Assembly (NCBI GenBank): GCA_016711435.1
Contig: JADJSY010000083.1
Span: 1-64,000 of the forward strand
Length of the DNA: 64,000 nt
Reading direction: 5' to 3'
Source: Lewinellaceae bacterium
GTDB lineage: Bacteria > Bacteroidota > Bacteroidia > Chitinophagales > Saprospiraceae
The position numbers were made by a program, and so were the translations under genes. Position 1 is the first letter of the stretch; the number at the start of each line of letters is the position of its first letter. The notes beneath the pieces were generated by a model, which saw only the letters and a list, made by a program, of their open reading frames with translations, ran no database searches and was not told the origin of the DNA. This document shows, one piece after another, positions 54,286 through 63,109 of this stretch.

Positions 54286-56616
54286 TCAATTCAAAATAAC
54301 CACCTTCGTAATAATCGCATCCGGCGTATCGAAACTTTCGGAGCTGGTCGCCATCACTAAATAAACGCCCGAAGCCGCGCGGCGGCCCAGGTAATCGCGG
54401 CCATCCCAGACCGCCTGACCGCCGAGTGATTTTCCTTCATAGACCAGGTTGCCGGCAATATCCGTGATTTTCACGTTGGCGTCGCGCGCCAGTCCGTAAA
54501 TGGCGATGGGGCCGTCGTAGTCGGGGCGCACCGGGTTAGGGTAAGCGTAAGGCGCCGTGCTGTTGATACGGCCGCCTTCCGTTGCTTCGATGCGCAGCGA
54601 AACAATCCCTTTTTCGGTGCCGATCCAGGCTTCCCCTGTCTTTTGGTCGATCGCAATATCCGTAATCGTGTTGTCAAACAAAGGGCTGTTGGTGTTGGTG
54701 TACTGCGCCACCTGCTCGATGCCATCGGGCGACTGTACAAAAACGCCGTTGTTGGTGCCGAACCATTTCCGGTTGGCGCCGTCGACGGCTATCGAGCGCA
54801 CCTCTTCTGTTTCCAGCAGGTAGGCGTTGAATCCGTCAACCGTTACAATGCGGCGTCGGCCTGTGCAATTGACGTCAAACACATTGCTGCCGCATTCAAA
54901 ACTGACGACTCCTTGTTGGGTGCCTACCCACACATCTCCATCGAGGTCGACGGCTACGCTGTACACCGTATTGGTTGGCAACTGGCTGTTGGCGCTGGTA
55001 ATCAACCGGTAGCGGTCATCTGCGGGGCTGTCCAGGTCCTGTCCGCTGTCGTACACCAGTACGCCGCCGTTGAACGCCGTTACAAACCATTTGTAGCCGT
55101 TCTGATCGACGACGACATTCAGGAGGTTGTTGACGGGCGAACCGGAAAAATTGCGGATGCTGCCATCGGGTTTCAACACGGCTATCGGCGCAACGGCATC
55201 GTAATTGCTCATCCACAGGTTGCTATCCTCATCGAAAGTCATCCCGCCGATGGCCGTGCGGTTCTGGCCCGATGCGCCTGCGTTTTGTAGTGCGGAGTTG
55301 TACTGTGTATAACATTTCGTGGGGTCGCCCGGCTTGGAAGCGTCAATTAAACCGCCGGTGAAACTGCCGACAAAAAAACGGTCTTCCGTCGGATGCGCTG
55401 CGACGCGCCAGTGTGATAATCCGCAATCGTCGCCCAATTCGGGGTTGGACTGTACCGAAAAACGTTTCCAGCGCCCGTCTTCAAAAATATATACGCCCCA
55501 GTCGCGGAACAACGGCGACAGGTCGGGCAAAGCGCCCGGCGTCGCGACATAAACCTTCCCGCGTGCAATGGATATTTCGGCGGAATGCTGGTACAATGGG
55601 GAGTTGAAAGTAAAGCGGTCGCATTTGTTTTGCGGCAGGTCGTAGTACCTGAACTGCTCATTGTCATCTGCAAACCAGAACTTTCTGGAGCCATCCTCGA
55701 TGGCATAAATGGGTGAAGTGGCTTCGCAAGGGCCATGCACTTCGTAGCGCAGTCCGGAAGGTTCGATGTATTCCACTTTTCCGGAAAACCCGCTTTTCCA
55801 ACCGATGAGCATCCCTTCACTTTCGTTGCTGATGTACACTACCGGGCGTCCTTCGGGATTGGTGGTGATGGTTTCGAGCGTCGTTCCGTCGTAGCGCCGC
55901 AGCGAAGCGTCTATGCCCAGATACAGGCTGTTTTGCCAGACTGCCATGGCGTTGATGGATGCGCCGGCGGGAAAACCCTGCGCTGCGCCCAGCATTTGCC
56001 AGCGGCTGAAATCTTCGGGATTGACATCATTGGCAGGCAGGCGAAAAAGACCTTCTTCAGTACCCGCGTACAGGTAACCGTCGTACACGGCAAAAGACCG
56101 CACATCCACCCCAGTGAAGGTGGTGAACTCCGCTTCGGCGCGCTCCAGATTGAGTTTCAAAACGCCGAACCCGCAGGCGAGGTAAGCGAATTTTCCTTCA
56201 AAAAATACGCTGTAAATCTTTTTATCGCCCAGGATATTCAGGTTTTTGAAAATAAAAGGCAGGTTGATCACCGAGCCGTCGGAAGGCTGGTAAAGATCGA
56301 GGTTGCTATTGGTATAGGCGATAAGCAGCACATCGGCGGCGGCGTTGTACCGCAGCAGGTTGATGCCCACATCGCTCAGCCCTTCCACTTTTGTGATAAA
56401 ACGCGGCGAACGGTCTACTTTGTCGATCTCTACGATAGCCCATTCGGTGGCATAGTACACTTTAGAGGCGCTCTGCGACACCGAACTGGAGCGTTGCCAG
56501 GGTAAATGCTGCCGCCAGTCGCCGATTTTGAGCGGCGGAAATTCGGTGGTATCGGTTTGAGCAAAGGTATTTCCGGTAAAAAAAAGACAAAAAACGATCA
56601 ATAGAAAAGGGCGCAT
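54286..56616 (-). CDS. porZ: PorZ-like type IX secretion protein
   Basis: PorZ is part of the surface attachment complex of T9SS, binding anionic LPS for transfer to cargo CTDs. The start at 56616 gives signal peptide MRPFLLIVFCLFFTGNTFAQ. The 776-residue length is about that of P. gingivalis PorZ. After IGDWRQHLPWQRS come two beta-propeller domains (YYATEWAIVEIDK, YLYAGTEEGLFRL, KWFGTNNGVFVQS, EAWIGTEKGIVSL) to about 690, then a beta-sandwich C-terminal domain (YPNPVRPDYDGPIAIYGL, ITDIAGNLVYEG, GVYLVMA) like a CTD. It agrees with the T9SS cargo in this window. No other Por/Gld genes are adjacent. Confidence 0.85.
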   Translation of the reverse strand: MRPFLLIVFCLFFTGNTFAQTDTTEFPPLKIGDWRQHLPWQRSSSVSQSASKVYYATEWAIVEIDKVDRSPRFITKVEGLSDVGINLLRYNAAADVLLIAYTNSNLDLYQPSDGSVINLPFIFKNLNILGDKKIYSVFFEGKFAYLACGFGVLKLNLERAEAEFTTFTGVDVRSFAVYDGYLYAGTEEGLFRLPANDVNPEDFSRWQMLGAAQGFPAGASINAMAVWQNSLYLGIDASLRRYDGTTLETITTNPEGRPVVYISNESEGMLIGWKSGFSGKVEYIEPSGLRYEVHGPCEATSPIYAIEDGSRKFWFADDNEQFRYYDLPQNKCDRFTFNSPLYQHSAEISIARGKVYVATPGALPDLSPLFRDWGVYIFEDGRWKRFSVQSNPELGDDCGLSHWRVAAHPTEDRFFVGSFTGGLIDASKPGDPTKCYTQYNSALQNAGASGQNRTAIGGMTFDEDSNLWMSNYDAVAPIAVLKPDGSIRNFSGSPVNNLLNVVVDQNGYKWFVTAFNGGVLVYDSGQDLDSPADDRYRLITSANSQLPTNTVYSVAVDLDGDVWVGTQQGVVSFECGSNVFDVNCTGRRRIVTVDGFNAYLLETEEVRSIAVDGANRKWFGTNNGVFVQSPDGIEQVAQYTNTNSPLFDNTITDIAIDQKTGEAWIGTEKGIVSLRIEATEGGRINSTAPYAYPNPVRPDYDGPIAIYGLARDANVKITDIAGNLVYEGKSLGGQAVWDGRDYLGRRAASGVYLVMATSSESFDTPDAIITKVVILN

Positions 56617-56685
56617 ATGCAAATCAGGACTGTTTGGTACAACTCGATCTTTGGCGTTAAAAAGCGCTTAAAGGTTGTCTCTCAC

Positions 56686-56776
56686 GACACTACTGGATAT
56701 TTTATTCTATAGCGCTCAGACCTATAAGGTTTCAAAAACCTTATAGGTCTCGTTCCATTAAATGTCCAGTAGTATG
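56686..56776. mobile_element. Nested palindromic element, copy B, with 9-bp direct repeats
   Basis: Outer arms ACTACTGGATATTT (from 56689) and AAATGTCCAGTAGT (to 56773) enclose the inner arms CAGACCTATAAGGTTT and AAACCTTATAGGTCT (about 56717-56751). GTCTCTCAC occurs at both edges (56677-56685 and 56777-56785), the pattern of a target-site duplication. The right repeat contains the aroQ stop codon. It has no coding capacity, so it would be a MITE-like or palindromic-element insertion. Confidence 0.7.
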
Positions 56777-56781
56777 GTCTC

Positions 56782-57207
56782 TCACACCTGTTGCCCTTTA
56801 AAATACTCCACCGCCAGCCGGTACCCGTCCAGCCCCAGCCCAACAATACATCCCACGCATTTAGCCGACAGGTAGGAGTGGTGTCGAAATGACTCCCGTT
56901 TGTGTACATTGCTGATGTGGACTTCGATCACCGGCGTCGTGATGGCCCCCACGGCATCGGCCAGTGCGATGGAAGTATGGGTAAAAGCACCGGCGTTCAG
57001 CACGATGCCGTCTGTTGAAAAACCTGTTTCCTGGATGCGGTCGATCAATGCGCCTTCGTGGTTGCTCTGGAAATAATCGAGTTCCACATGAGGGAATTGA
57101 CCGCGTAATTCGTCTAAAAATTGCTCAAAGGAACGATTGCCGTAAATTTCGGGTTCCCGCTTTCCCAACAAGTTGAGGTTCGGGCCGTTTATGATAAGTA
57201 TCTTCAT
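56782..57207 (-). CDS. aroQ: 3-dehydroquinate dehydratase, type II
   Basis: Third step of the shikimate pathway in the cytoplasm. A 141-residue protein of normal length with INGPNLNLLGKREPEIYG (Arg17, Tyr22), YFQSNHEGALID, LNAGAFTHTSIALADA, and the active-site EVHISNVHKRESFRHHSYLS (His97, Arg108). Alone in its unit; 64 bp from a divergent secreted-protein gene. Confidence 0.97.
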   Translation of the reverse strand: MKILIINGPNLNLLGKREPEIYGNRSFEQFLDELRGQFPHVELDYFQSNHEGALIDRIQETGFSTDGIVLNAGAFTHTSIALADAVGAITTPVIEVHISNVHKRESFRHHSYLSAKCVGCIVGLGLDGYRLAVEYFKGQQV

Positions 57208-57271
57208 AGCTGCAAAATTCTACCTATTTTTGAGAAATTTTGCTGTATCACACGGATTAAGCCTGATTATT

Positions 57272-58708
57272 ATGAAAAAACTGCTCCTCCTGTTCCCCGT
57301 CTTTTGCCTGTGCGGCACGTTCCAATCAGCGCTTATTGCACAATCCATGCTTGTTTCGGACGCGATTTCGATTCGCAATGACTATGGTTACGAACTCATT
57401 GGCCGTTTGCGAGACCGTATTTTGGTGTTTCGCGACAAATACCACGATTTTGAAGTACAGGCTTACGACAACCAGATGAAATTGGCCTGGAGCCGCAATC
57501 TGGAGGATCTGGACAGCCGCGGCATACAGGTGGTGGCGGTAATGGCCGGCAAAAACGACTTTTCCATCGTACATAAAATCCGGCGGCGCGGTTTTGCGGT
57601 GCTTCGTATCCACAAGTACGATCCCGGCGCCAACCTGATCGACAGCATGATTATCAAGGATTATGGAGAACGCATGTTCAATCCGCCGGTGCTGGGTTAT
57701 ATCCAGAGCGACGACCGCAACTGCATCGTTGTGTTAAATACCAGCGACCGCAGTCAAATAGAGGCCACTTGTTTTCAGTTGGATAAAATGCAGGTACTGT
57801 GGGATAAAACCTTCCAACTGAAACAGGAATACGACGAGTTCAGCCCTCCAGCCATGGTGCTGAGCAACAAAGGCGATTTTTTTCTGGTAGCAGAAGAAAA
57901 CAACCGCAATCGCCGCATGGAAGAGCATAAAATCAATATCCTCCAGGTGCAAAATGGCGCAGAACGGGTGACGCAGGTACCCTTACCCAATTTCCTGACG
58001 GTATCTGCCAGTTGCGCGTATGATAATGTCAACAAACAACTCGTGGTGGCTGGTTTGTACAGCGAAAAGAGCAAGGACCGGGCGAATGGCGCATTTTATA
58101 TCCGTATGACCTCCGGCGCAACAATTCCACAAGTGGTTCATAATGAACCGTTTGACGATAAATTTATTTCCATACTCCGCCAAAAAGAAGTAGGCGATGA
58201 CACCAAAGGCATCGATGAGAGCGAAGTGAAACAATTGGTCTTGCGGCAGGACGGCGGCGCTGTGATGGTCGTGGAACGCAACCATCAGTTGCAACGCGGC
58301 GCATCTGCCGGGCGCGGGTTTTGGCGGGACGGTATGCGACTGGTGATCGATTACTACTATGATGATCTCTTTGTGCTAGGCTTTCAGCCTGATGGCAAGC
58401 CGCAATGGAAAACGGTTTTGCACAAAAAACAATACTCGCAGGATGACGAGGGCACTTTTTCGTCTTTTTTCCTTTTCCTGAATTCGGATAAATTGCGATT
58501 CTTATTCAACGATGAAATCAAATACGAAAATACCTGTAGCGAATATGTGATTACTCCCTTGGGTGACTTTGACCGGAACAGCCTGCTGACTACCGTGAAT
58601 CAAAACCTGCGTCTGCGCTTTCGCGATGCCTTGCAACTGAATGCGGGCGAGTGCCTGATACCTTCGGAATTCAGGAATAAACTGCGATTGGTGCTGTTGA
58701 AATGGTAA
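57272..58708 (+). CDS. Secreted protein of unknown function
   Basis: The ATG at 57272 opens a signal peptide (MKKLLLLFPVFCLCGTFQSALIAQ). The 478-residue product is rich in beta strands with short hydrophobic runs and several Trp/Tyr; repeated VVLN, ILQV and FVLGF strands suggest a propeller-like fold, but no known domain is clear. No T9SS tail is visible. The likely -7 box TATTTTTG lies at 57225-57232. Its role is unknown; its 3' end faces dapA. Confidence 0.65.
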   Translation: MKKLLLLFPVFCLCGTFQSALIAQSMLVSDAISIRNDYGYELIGRLRDRILVFRDKYHDFEVQAYDNQMKLAWSRNLEDLDSRGIQVVAVMAGKNDFSIVHKIRRRGFAVLRIHKYDPGANLIDSMIIKDYGERMFNPPVLGYIQSDDRNCIVVLNTSDRSQIEATCFQLDKMQVLWDKTFQLKQEYDEFSPPAMVLSNKGDFFLVAEENNRNRRMEEHKINILQVQNGAERVTQVPLPNFLTVSASCAYDNVNKQLVVAGLYSEKSKDRANGAFYIRMTSGATIPQVVHNEPFDDKFISILRQKEVGDDTKGIDESEVKQLVLRQDGGAVMVVERNHQLQRGASAGRGFWRDGMRLVIDYYYDDLFVLGFQPDGKPQWKTVLHKKQYSQDDEGTFSSFFLFLNSDKLRFLFNDEIKYENTCSEYVITPLGDFDRNSLLTTVNQNLRLRFRDALQLNAGECLIPSEFRNKLRLVLLKW

Positions 58709-58817
58709 GTGTTTCGTGTGTGGTGTTTCGTGAATGGGGCGGTTGCCTTTGCGAATGTGGCCTAAATTCCAATATTACCAAGGCGAAGCACCCCCAACAC
58801 TCACCACTCAAACACGA
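58709..58817. terminator. GTGTTTCGTG-type spacer between convergent genes
   Basis: GTGTTTCGTGTGTGGTG (58710-58726) faces CACCACTCAAACAC (58801-58814), allowing an imperfect stem, with CAAGGCGAAGCACCCCC in between. Layout as in the other post-stop hairpins. Confidence 0.45.
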
Positions 58818-59711
58818 TTACGACAACACCTTCTCCAGTTCTGCCATTATCAAATGCACGCCCTGCTCCGTCATCGGTACCAGGGGCAACCGGACATCAC
58901 GGCTGCAAAGTCCCTGCAATTCCAGCGCTGCTTTTACGCCTACGGGATTGCCTTCGATGAACAGCAGTTTGTACAGTTCGAGTAATTTGAAATTGTGTTT
59001 TTGAGCCGTGGCAATATCCTGCCGCAAGGCTGCGCGCACCATATCGGAAAAGGGACGGGGGGTGGCGTTGGCAATAACGGATATGACGCCGTCGCCGCCG
59101 ACCGCAATGAGGGGCAGGGTCATAAAATCATCACCGCTGAGCATCAGGAAGTTTTTCGGGCGGCCTTTCAGGATTTTAATCACCTGGTAAATATCGTCGG
59201 ATGCTTCTTTAATACCCAGAAATTTGTCGCTGGCATTGGCCAGGCGCAAGGTTGTTTCGGCAGTCATATTGGAAGCCGTGCGACTGGGAACGTTATAAAT
59301 GATAATCGGCCGGGGCGATTCTTCTGCCAGCGCCATGTAATGCTGAAAAATACCTTCCTGACCGGGTTTGCTGTAGGAAGGATTGCTGGAAAGCAGTGCG
59401 TCGATGCCTTCAAAGTTGAAATTTTTCACCTTTTCCACCAGCGCCCGGGTATTATTGCTGCCAAATACGCCTGCCACTAAGGGCGCCCTGCCGCGATTGA
59501 CTTTAATGGTGAAATCGAGTATCTGGCGTTGTTCTTCCTCCGAAATGGTCACAGACTCGCCGGTCGTGCCCAGGCTGACCAAAAACTCGACGCCTCCGGT
59601 CAGCACATGCTCGATGATGCGCTCCAAATCTTCCCAGTCGATATCGCCGTTGTTTTTAAAAGGAGTGACCAGCGCTACGCCGGTACCCCTGAGCCTTTCG
59701 ATCAGATTCAT
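58818..59711 (-). CDS. dapA: 4-hydroxy-tetrahydrodipicolinate synthase
   Basis: Condenses pyruvate with aspartate semialdehyde, the first step of the lysine/meso-DAP branch. A 297-residue TIM barrel with GTTGE (Thr49-Thr50), Tyr139 (IIYNVPSRT) and the Schiff-base Lys168 (FLGIKEASDD). Its start overlaps the DUF6913 stop by 4 bp (ATGA), so the two are translationally coupled, the usual Bacteroidota arrangement. Confidence 0.97.
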   Translation of the reverse strand: MNLIERLRGTGVALVTPFKNNGDIDWEDLERIIEHVLTGGVEFLVSLGTTGESVTISEEEQRQILDFTIKVNRGRAPLVAGVFGSNNTRALVEKVKNFNFEGIDALLSSNPSYSKPGQEGIFQHYMALAEESPRPIIIYNVPSRTASNMTAETTLRLANASDKFLGIKEASDDIYQVIKILKGRPKNFLMLSGDDFMTLPLIAVGGDGVISVIANATPRPFSDMVRAALRQDIATAQKHNFKLLELYKLLFIEGNPVGVKAALELQGLCSRDVRLPLVPMTEQGVHLIMAELEKVLS

Positions 59712-60241
59712 TTTGTGGAGAGGACAATTTTGTCAAGATAGAGGTGCAATTGCTCTGTAAAGTATCGGATGCCTTTTTCAGCGGGAATTTCCAGGATCAT
59801 ATCAAAGTCGTTGGGGTACTCCGTGATAAAACCGATCTTCATGGCTGCCTGCGAATGACTTGACAGCCAGGCGAGGGGCGCCTCATCGGCAGGGTTCATG
59901 CAGATCAACAAATCGAATTTTTCTTTGGCAAATGCCAGGGCTTTTTCGTTTTTCGGCGTACCGATCCAGTCCAATTCCTTTTGAAAGAAAAAGTCGAAAG
60001 AAAGACCGGTCGGCGCTTGCCTGACTTTTACATAACCCAGCAACTGTACTTTTTTGCCTTTTTTTTCCAGGCTTCGGGCAAATTCCAGGGTTTCCGTTTT
60101 ATGTTTTTCCTGGCCGGCATCGAATAAAATACCGATCGTCCGGGCACTTTCCAGGGTATGGCTTTTGCGTACACGTTTGTTTGCCGCCAATACGCGGCGA
60201 AGATTTCTTTTAAACAGTGCGCTGCGAATTTTTTCCAGCAT
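59708..60241 (-). CDS. DUF6913 family protein
   Basis: A 177-residue cytoplasmic protein of the small Bacteroidota family that accompanies dapA. Basic N-terminus (MLEKIRSALFKRNLRRVLAA), then an alpha/beta domain with IGILFDAGQEKH, VQLLGYVKV and FDLLICMNPADEAP. No catalytic motif is known. Its position between accA and dapA suggests a housekeeping role in envelope-precursor supply. Confidence 0.8.
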   Translation of the reverse strand: MLEKIRSALFKRNLRRVLAANKRVRKSHTLESARTIGILFDAGQEKHKTETLEFARSLEKKGKKVQLLGYVKVRQAPTGLSFDFFFQKELDWIGTPKNEKALAFAKEKFDLLICMNPADEAPLAWLSSHSQAAMKIGFITEYPNDFDMILEIPAEKGIRYFTEQLHLYLDKIVLSTK

Positions 60242-60245
60242 AGTT

Positions 60246-61232
60246 TCAGGTTTTTTTACGCTTGGCGGGCGTTTCGGCGGCAGGGGCTTCGAGGCGGCGG
60301 TAATGCCCCATGTTACTGTATTTATTGATGCGGGCCGTAATGCGCTCCTCCGGATCCTGATCGATAATTTTCGCTAATTCCGTTTTGATATGGTTTTTCA
60401 GGGTATTGGCCATTTCTTCCGGTGCGTTATGGCTTCCGCCGAGCGGTTCTCTCAGGATATCGTCGATCAGACCGAATGACAACATGTTTTCCGCATCGAG
60501 TTTGAGCGCCTCGGCGGCCGTTTCCTTATAATCCCAGGAGTGCCAGAGGATAGAAGAGCAGGATTCTGGTGAAATAACCGCATACAAGGTGTATTCCAGC
60601 ATGAACACTTTATCGCCCAGTCCGATGCCTAATGCGCCGCCGGAAGCGCCTTCTCCAATAATGTAGCACAGGATGGGTACCTTCAATTGCGCCATTTCAA
60701 ACAGGTTGCGGGCAATGGCTTCCGCCTGTCCGCGCTGCTCGGCTTCGAGTCCGGGGAAAGCGCCGGGCGTATCTATAAGCGTCACCACAGGGAAACCAAA
60801 ACGTTCGGCCATTTTCATCAGGCGCAATGCTTTGCGGTAGCCTTCGGGGTTGGCCATGCCGAAGTTGCGGTACTGGCGCATTTTGGTATTTACCCCTTTT
60901 TGCTGCCCGATGACGACAATCGTTTGCCCGTCGAGGTTAGCCAGCCCGCCTACGATGGCATGGTCGTCGCCGGCAAAGCGGTCGCCGTGGAGCTCCACGA
61001 ATTTCTGACACATCGTATTGACATAATACAAGGTGTAAGGCCGCTCGGGATGCCGGGACAGCTGCACTTTTTGCCAGCCCGACAGCTTGGAGAAAATTTC
61101 ATTGCGCTTGACTGTGATCTTGTTTTCCAGTTCGCGCAACATATCGCTCACATCTACCTCCCCTTTTTCTCCGACTTCTTTCAGTTTTTCCAGCTGCTCA
61201 TAAAGCGCTTCGAGGGGCTTCTCAAAATCCAT
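60246..61232 (-). CDS. accA: Acetyl-CoA carboxylase carboxyltransferase subunit alpha
   Basis: Transfers carboxyl from biotin to acetyl-CoA, giving malonyl-CoA for fatty acid synthesis. The ATG at 61232 gives MDFEKPLEALYEQL; the longer frame is less likely. About 328 residues, with LSRHPERPYTLYYV, FGMANPEGYRKALRLM, TLIDTPGAFPGLEAEQRGQ, GEGASGGALGIG and SPESCSSILW, all family hallmarks. A Lys-rich tail (PAKRKKT) ends the protein. It leads a short operon with DUF6913 and dapA. Confidence 0.97.
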   Translation of the reverse strand: MDFEKPLEALYEQLEKLKEVGEKGEVDVSDMLRELENKITVKRNEIFSKLSGWQKVQLSRHPERPYTLYYVNTMCQKFVELHGDRFAGDDHAIVGGLANLDGQTIVVIGQQKGVNTKMRQYRNFGMANPEGYRKALRLMKMAERFGFPVVTLIDTPGAFPGLEAEQRGQAEAIARNLFEMAQLKVPILCYIIGEGASGGALGIGLGDKVFMLEYTLYAVISPESCSSILWHSWDYKETAAEALKLDAENMLSFGLIDDILREPLGGSHNAPEEMANTLKNHIKTELAKIIDQDPEERITARINKYSNMGHYRRLEAPAAETPAKRKKT

Positions 61233-61305
61233 GAAGATCATTGCCGTGGTATTTTATTTCGTTTCGTTGGTACAGGTTTTGTTTTCTCCGGGCAGGATGG
61301 GAGTG

Positions 61306-61313
61306 CAAAGGTA
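61306..61313 (-). promoter_or_regulatory. Candidate -7 box for accA
   Basis: On the minus strand the sequence is TACCTTTG, fitting TAnnTTTG, about 74 nt before the accA start. No well-placed TTG upstream. Confidence 0.45.
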
Positions 61314-61385
61314 TGGCGGAAGCAACGGATTTTGATCGTTGAACCGGTTTCACATATTTTTTAAAAAATTATCCCGAAAAATTTG

Positions 61386-61414
61386 TTGTTCCGAAACGAG
61401 TGAGGTTATCTTTG
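61386..61414 (+). promoter_or_regulatory. Promoter for tRNA-Asp
   Basis: TTG at 61386-61388, an 18-nt spacer, TATCTTTG at 61407-61414; the tRNA begins 23 nt later. Confidence 0.65.
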
Positions 61415-61436
61415 CCCCGCTTTAGAAATAAAGCAT

Positions 61437-61510
61437 GGATTGGTAGTTCAGTTGGTTAGAATGCCGCCCTGTCACGGCGGAGGTCGCGGGTTCGAGTCCC
61501 GTCCAGTCCG
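61437..61510 (+). tRNA. tRNA-Asp (anticodon GTC)
   Basis: A 74-nt cloverleaf. Acceptor GGATTGG pairs with CCAGTCC; anticodon stem CCGCC/GGCGG holds loop CTGTCAC with anticodon GTC; the T-arm has GCGGG-TTCGAGT-CCCGT. The discriminator is G, as in tRNA-Asp. CCA is not encoded (GCA follows). Confidence 0.96.
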
Positions 61511-61517
61511 CAAACAT

Positions 61518-61558
61518 AAAAGGTCAATATTCTGAGGGTCAGAATGTTGGCCTTTTTT
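61518..61558 (+). terminator. Terminator after tRNA-Asp
   Basis: AAAAGGTCAATATTCTGA pairs with TCAGAATGTTGGCCTTTT through GU pairs, loop GGG, followed by six T in all: a classic intrinsic terminator. Confidence 0.8.
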
Positions 61559-61576
61559 GATTTTAGCATAACCCAC

Positions 61577-62877
61577 TCACTCCCCCTCCTCCTCAATCAA
61601 CCTCACCTTCAGTTGCGTCAGGATATTCTGTTTCCTGGCCATTACAGTCACCTCGTATTTTCAAAAATAAAAGTCTCGTTGCCAGGCGGAATACGACCCA
61701 AACGATTGAGTACCAGTCCGTTGAAGGTATTGTATTGCCTGTTTTCCGGGAAAGGCACCGGCAGGAAATTATTCACATCGTGCAGGGGCGCGATGCCTGA
61801 AATGGTGAAAGATCCGTCTTCATTTTTGGTGACCGGTGCTGTTTCATCGTCATTTTCATCCTGGATTTCGCCGACTAATTCTTCCAGGATATCTTCCATG
61901 GAAATCATGCCTTCCGTGCCGCCGTATTCGTCGATGACCAGGCCGAGGTGGATATGTTTGGTCTGGAAATCTTTCAGGACGCGGTTTAGTTTAGCCGAAT
62001 TGTACACATATTGCACCGGGCGGAGGAGTTCTTTCAGTTGCCAGTCGGGGTTTTGAATATTCGCCTGTAAAATATCTTTGGCAAAAACAATCCCCAACAC
62101 ATTGTCAATGTCGTCTTCGTACACAGGGATGCGGGAATAACCGTTTTCAATTACCTCCCGGAGAATTTCATCTTTCGGGGTGTCGATATTGAGCGCAAAA
62201 ATATTTTTACGCGGCACCATTACCTGCTGGGCAGTCAGTTCCGAAAAATCGAAGGCGTTTTGAATGATCTGGTAGTTGTCTTCCTTGATAGCGCCGCTTT
62301 TCTGGCTTTGTTTTACCAGCAGCCGCAACTCGTCGGCGCTGTGCGCTTCCTGTTCGTCGGCGGGTTCGATGCCGATCAATCGCAAAATAAAATTGGAAAA
62401 CCCGTTGAGCACCCAGATAAAGGGGCGGAACAACAGGAAAAATACCCGCATGGGGATCGAAACGGCCAGGGTGGTTTCCTCCGGCTTGCGAATAGCAATG
62501 GATTTGGGCGCCAGTTCGCCAAAAACGATGTGTAATACGGTGATAATGGCAAATGCCACGGGCAGGGCAATTTTATGCGATAGTTCATCCGACACTTCCA
62601 GCCCCAGGCCGTGAAACGAGGCAATCAGTATTTTAGACACCACCGGCTCGCCGATCCAGCCCAATCCGAGACTCGCTAAGGTAATGCCCAATTGGGTAGC
62701 AGACAGGTAAGCGTCCATGTGCGTCAGGATGCCTTTGGCGATACCAGCCAGCCTGTTGCCTTTCTGCGCGCGCAGTTCAATTTGCGAATACCGCACTTTT
62801 ACAATGGCAAATTCCGCCGCTACAAAAAAACCATTTAATGCAACCAGAAAAAAAGTAAGCAGTATTTCAGAAACCAT
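61577..62877 (-). CDS. CNNM/CorC-type membrane protein with CBS pair, frameshifted at its end
   Basis: A polytopic DUF21/CNNM domain (about 1-175: four membrane helices, GNRLAGIAKGIL, FGELAPKSIAIRKPE), a CBS pair (about 200-325: MVPRKNIFALNID, YSRIPVYEDDIDNVLGIVFAKDIL, HLGLVIDEYGGTEGMISMEDILEELVGEI) and a CorC_HlyC domain from about 345. Such proteins export Mg2+ or Co2+ or sense divalent metals. The visible frame stops at 61648 with FIFENTR; one added base near 61655-61661 gives FIFENYEVTVMARKQ and the normal acidic end, stop at 61577. Repaired length about 433. Confidence 0.9.
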
Positions 62878-63109
62878 AAGACAGATTCAAACACGAAATT
62901 TTCTGCAAAAAACGGAAAAAAATCCGTGGGAAAGCAGTTTTTGCGGACTTTTCCAAAGTTGCCATATCGTCGCACCGCAGCAATTACCTTGCAGAACAAA
63001 CTTTTTAGCATATTTTTGTCAACTTTGCCTTCCCATTGTTGGTTTTTACAAGCCTTGTTTTGCATAAATTCTGAAATTCATTTTCTCATCATTTTTACGA
63101 CGCTCTCAC
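62878..63109. other. Divergent spacer between CNNM and fabH-like genes
   Basis: No gene. TTG at 62989-62991, a 19-nt spacer and TATTTTTG at 63011-63018 give a good plus-strand promoter for the FabH-like gene, with a leader of about 85 nt. I found no promoter for the minus gene. Confidence 0.55.
62989..63018 (+). promoter_or_regulatory. Promoter for the FabH-like gene
   Basis: TTG-N19-TATTTTTG, matching the Bacteroidota consensus. Confidence 0.6.
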
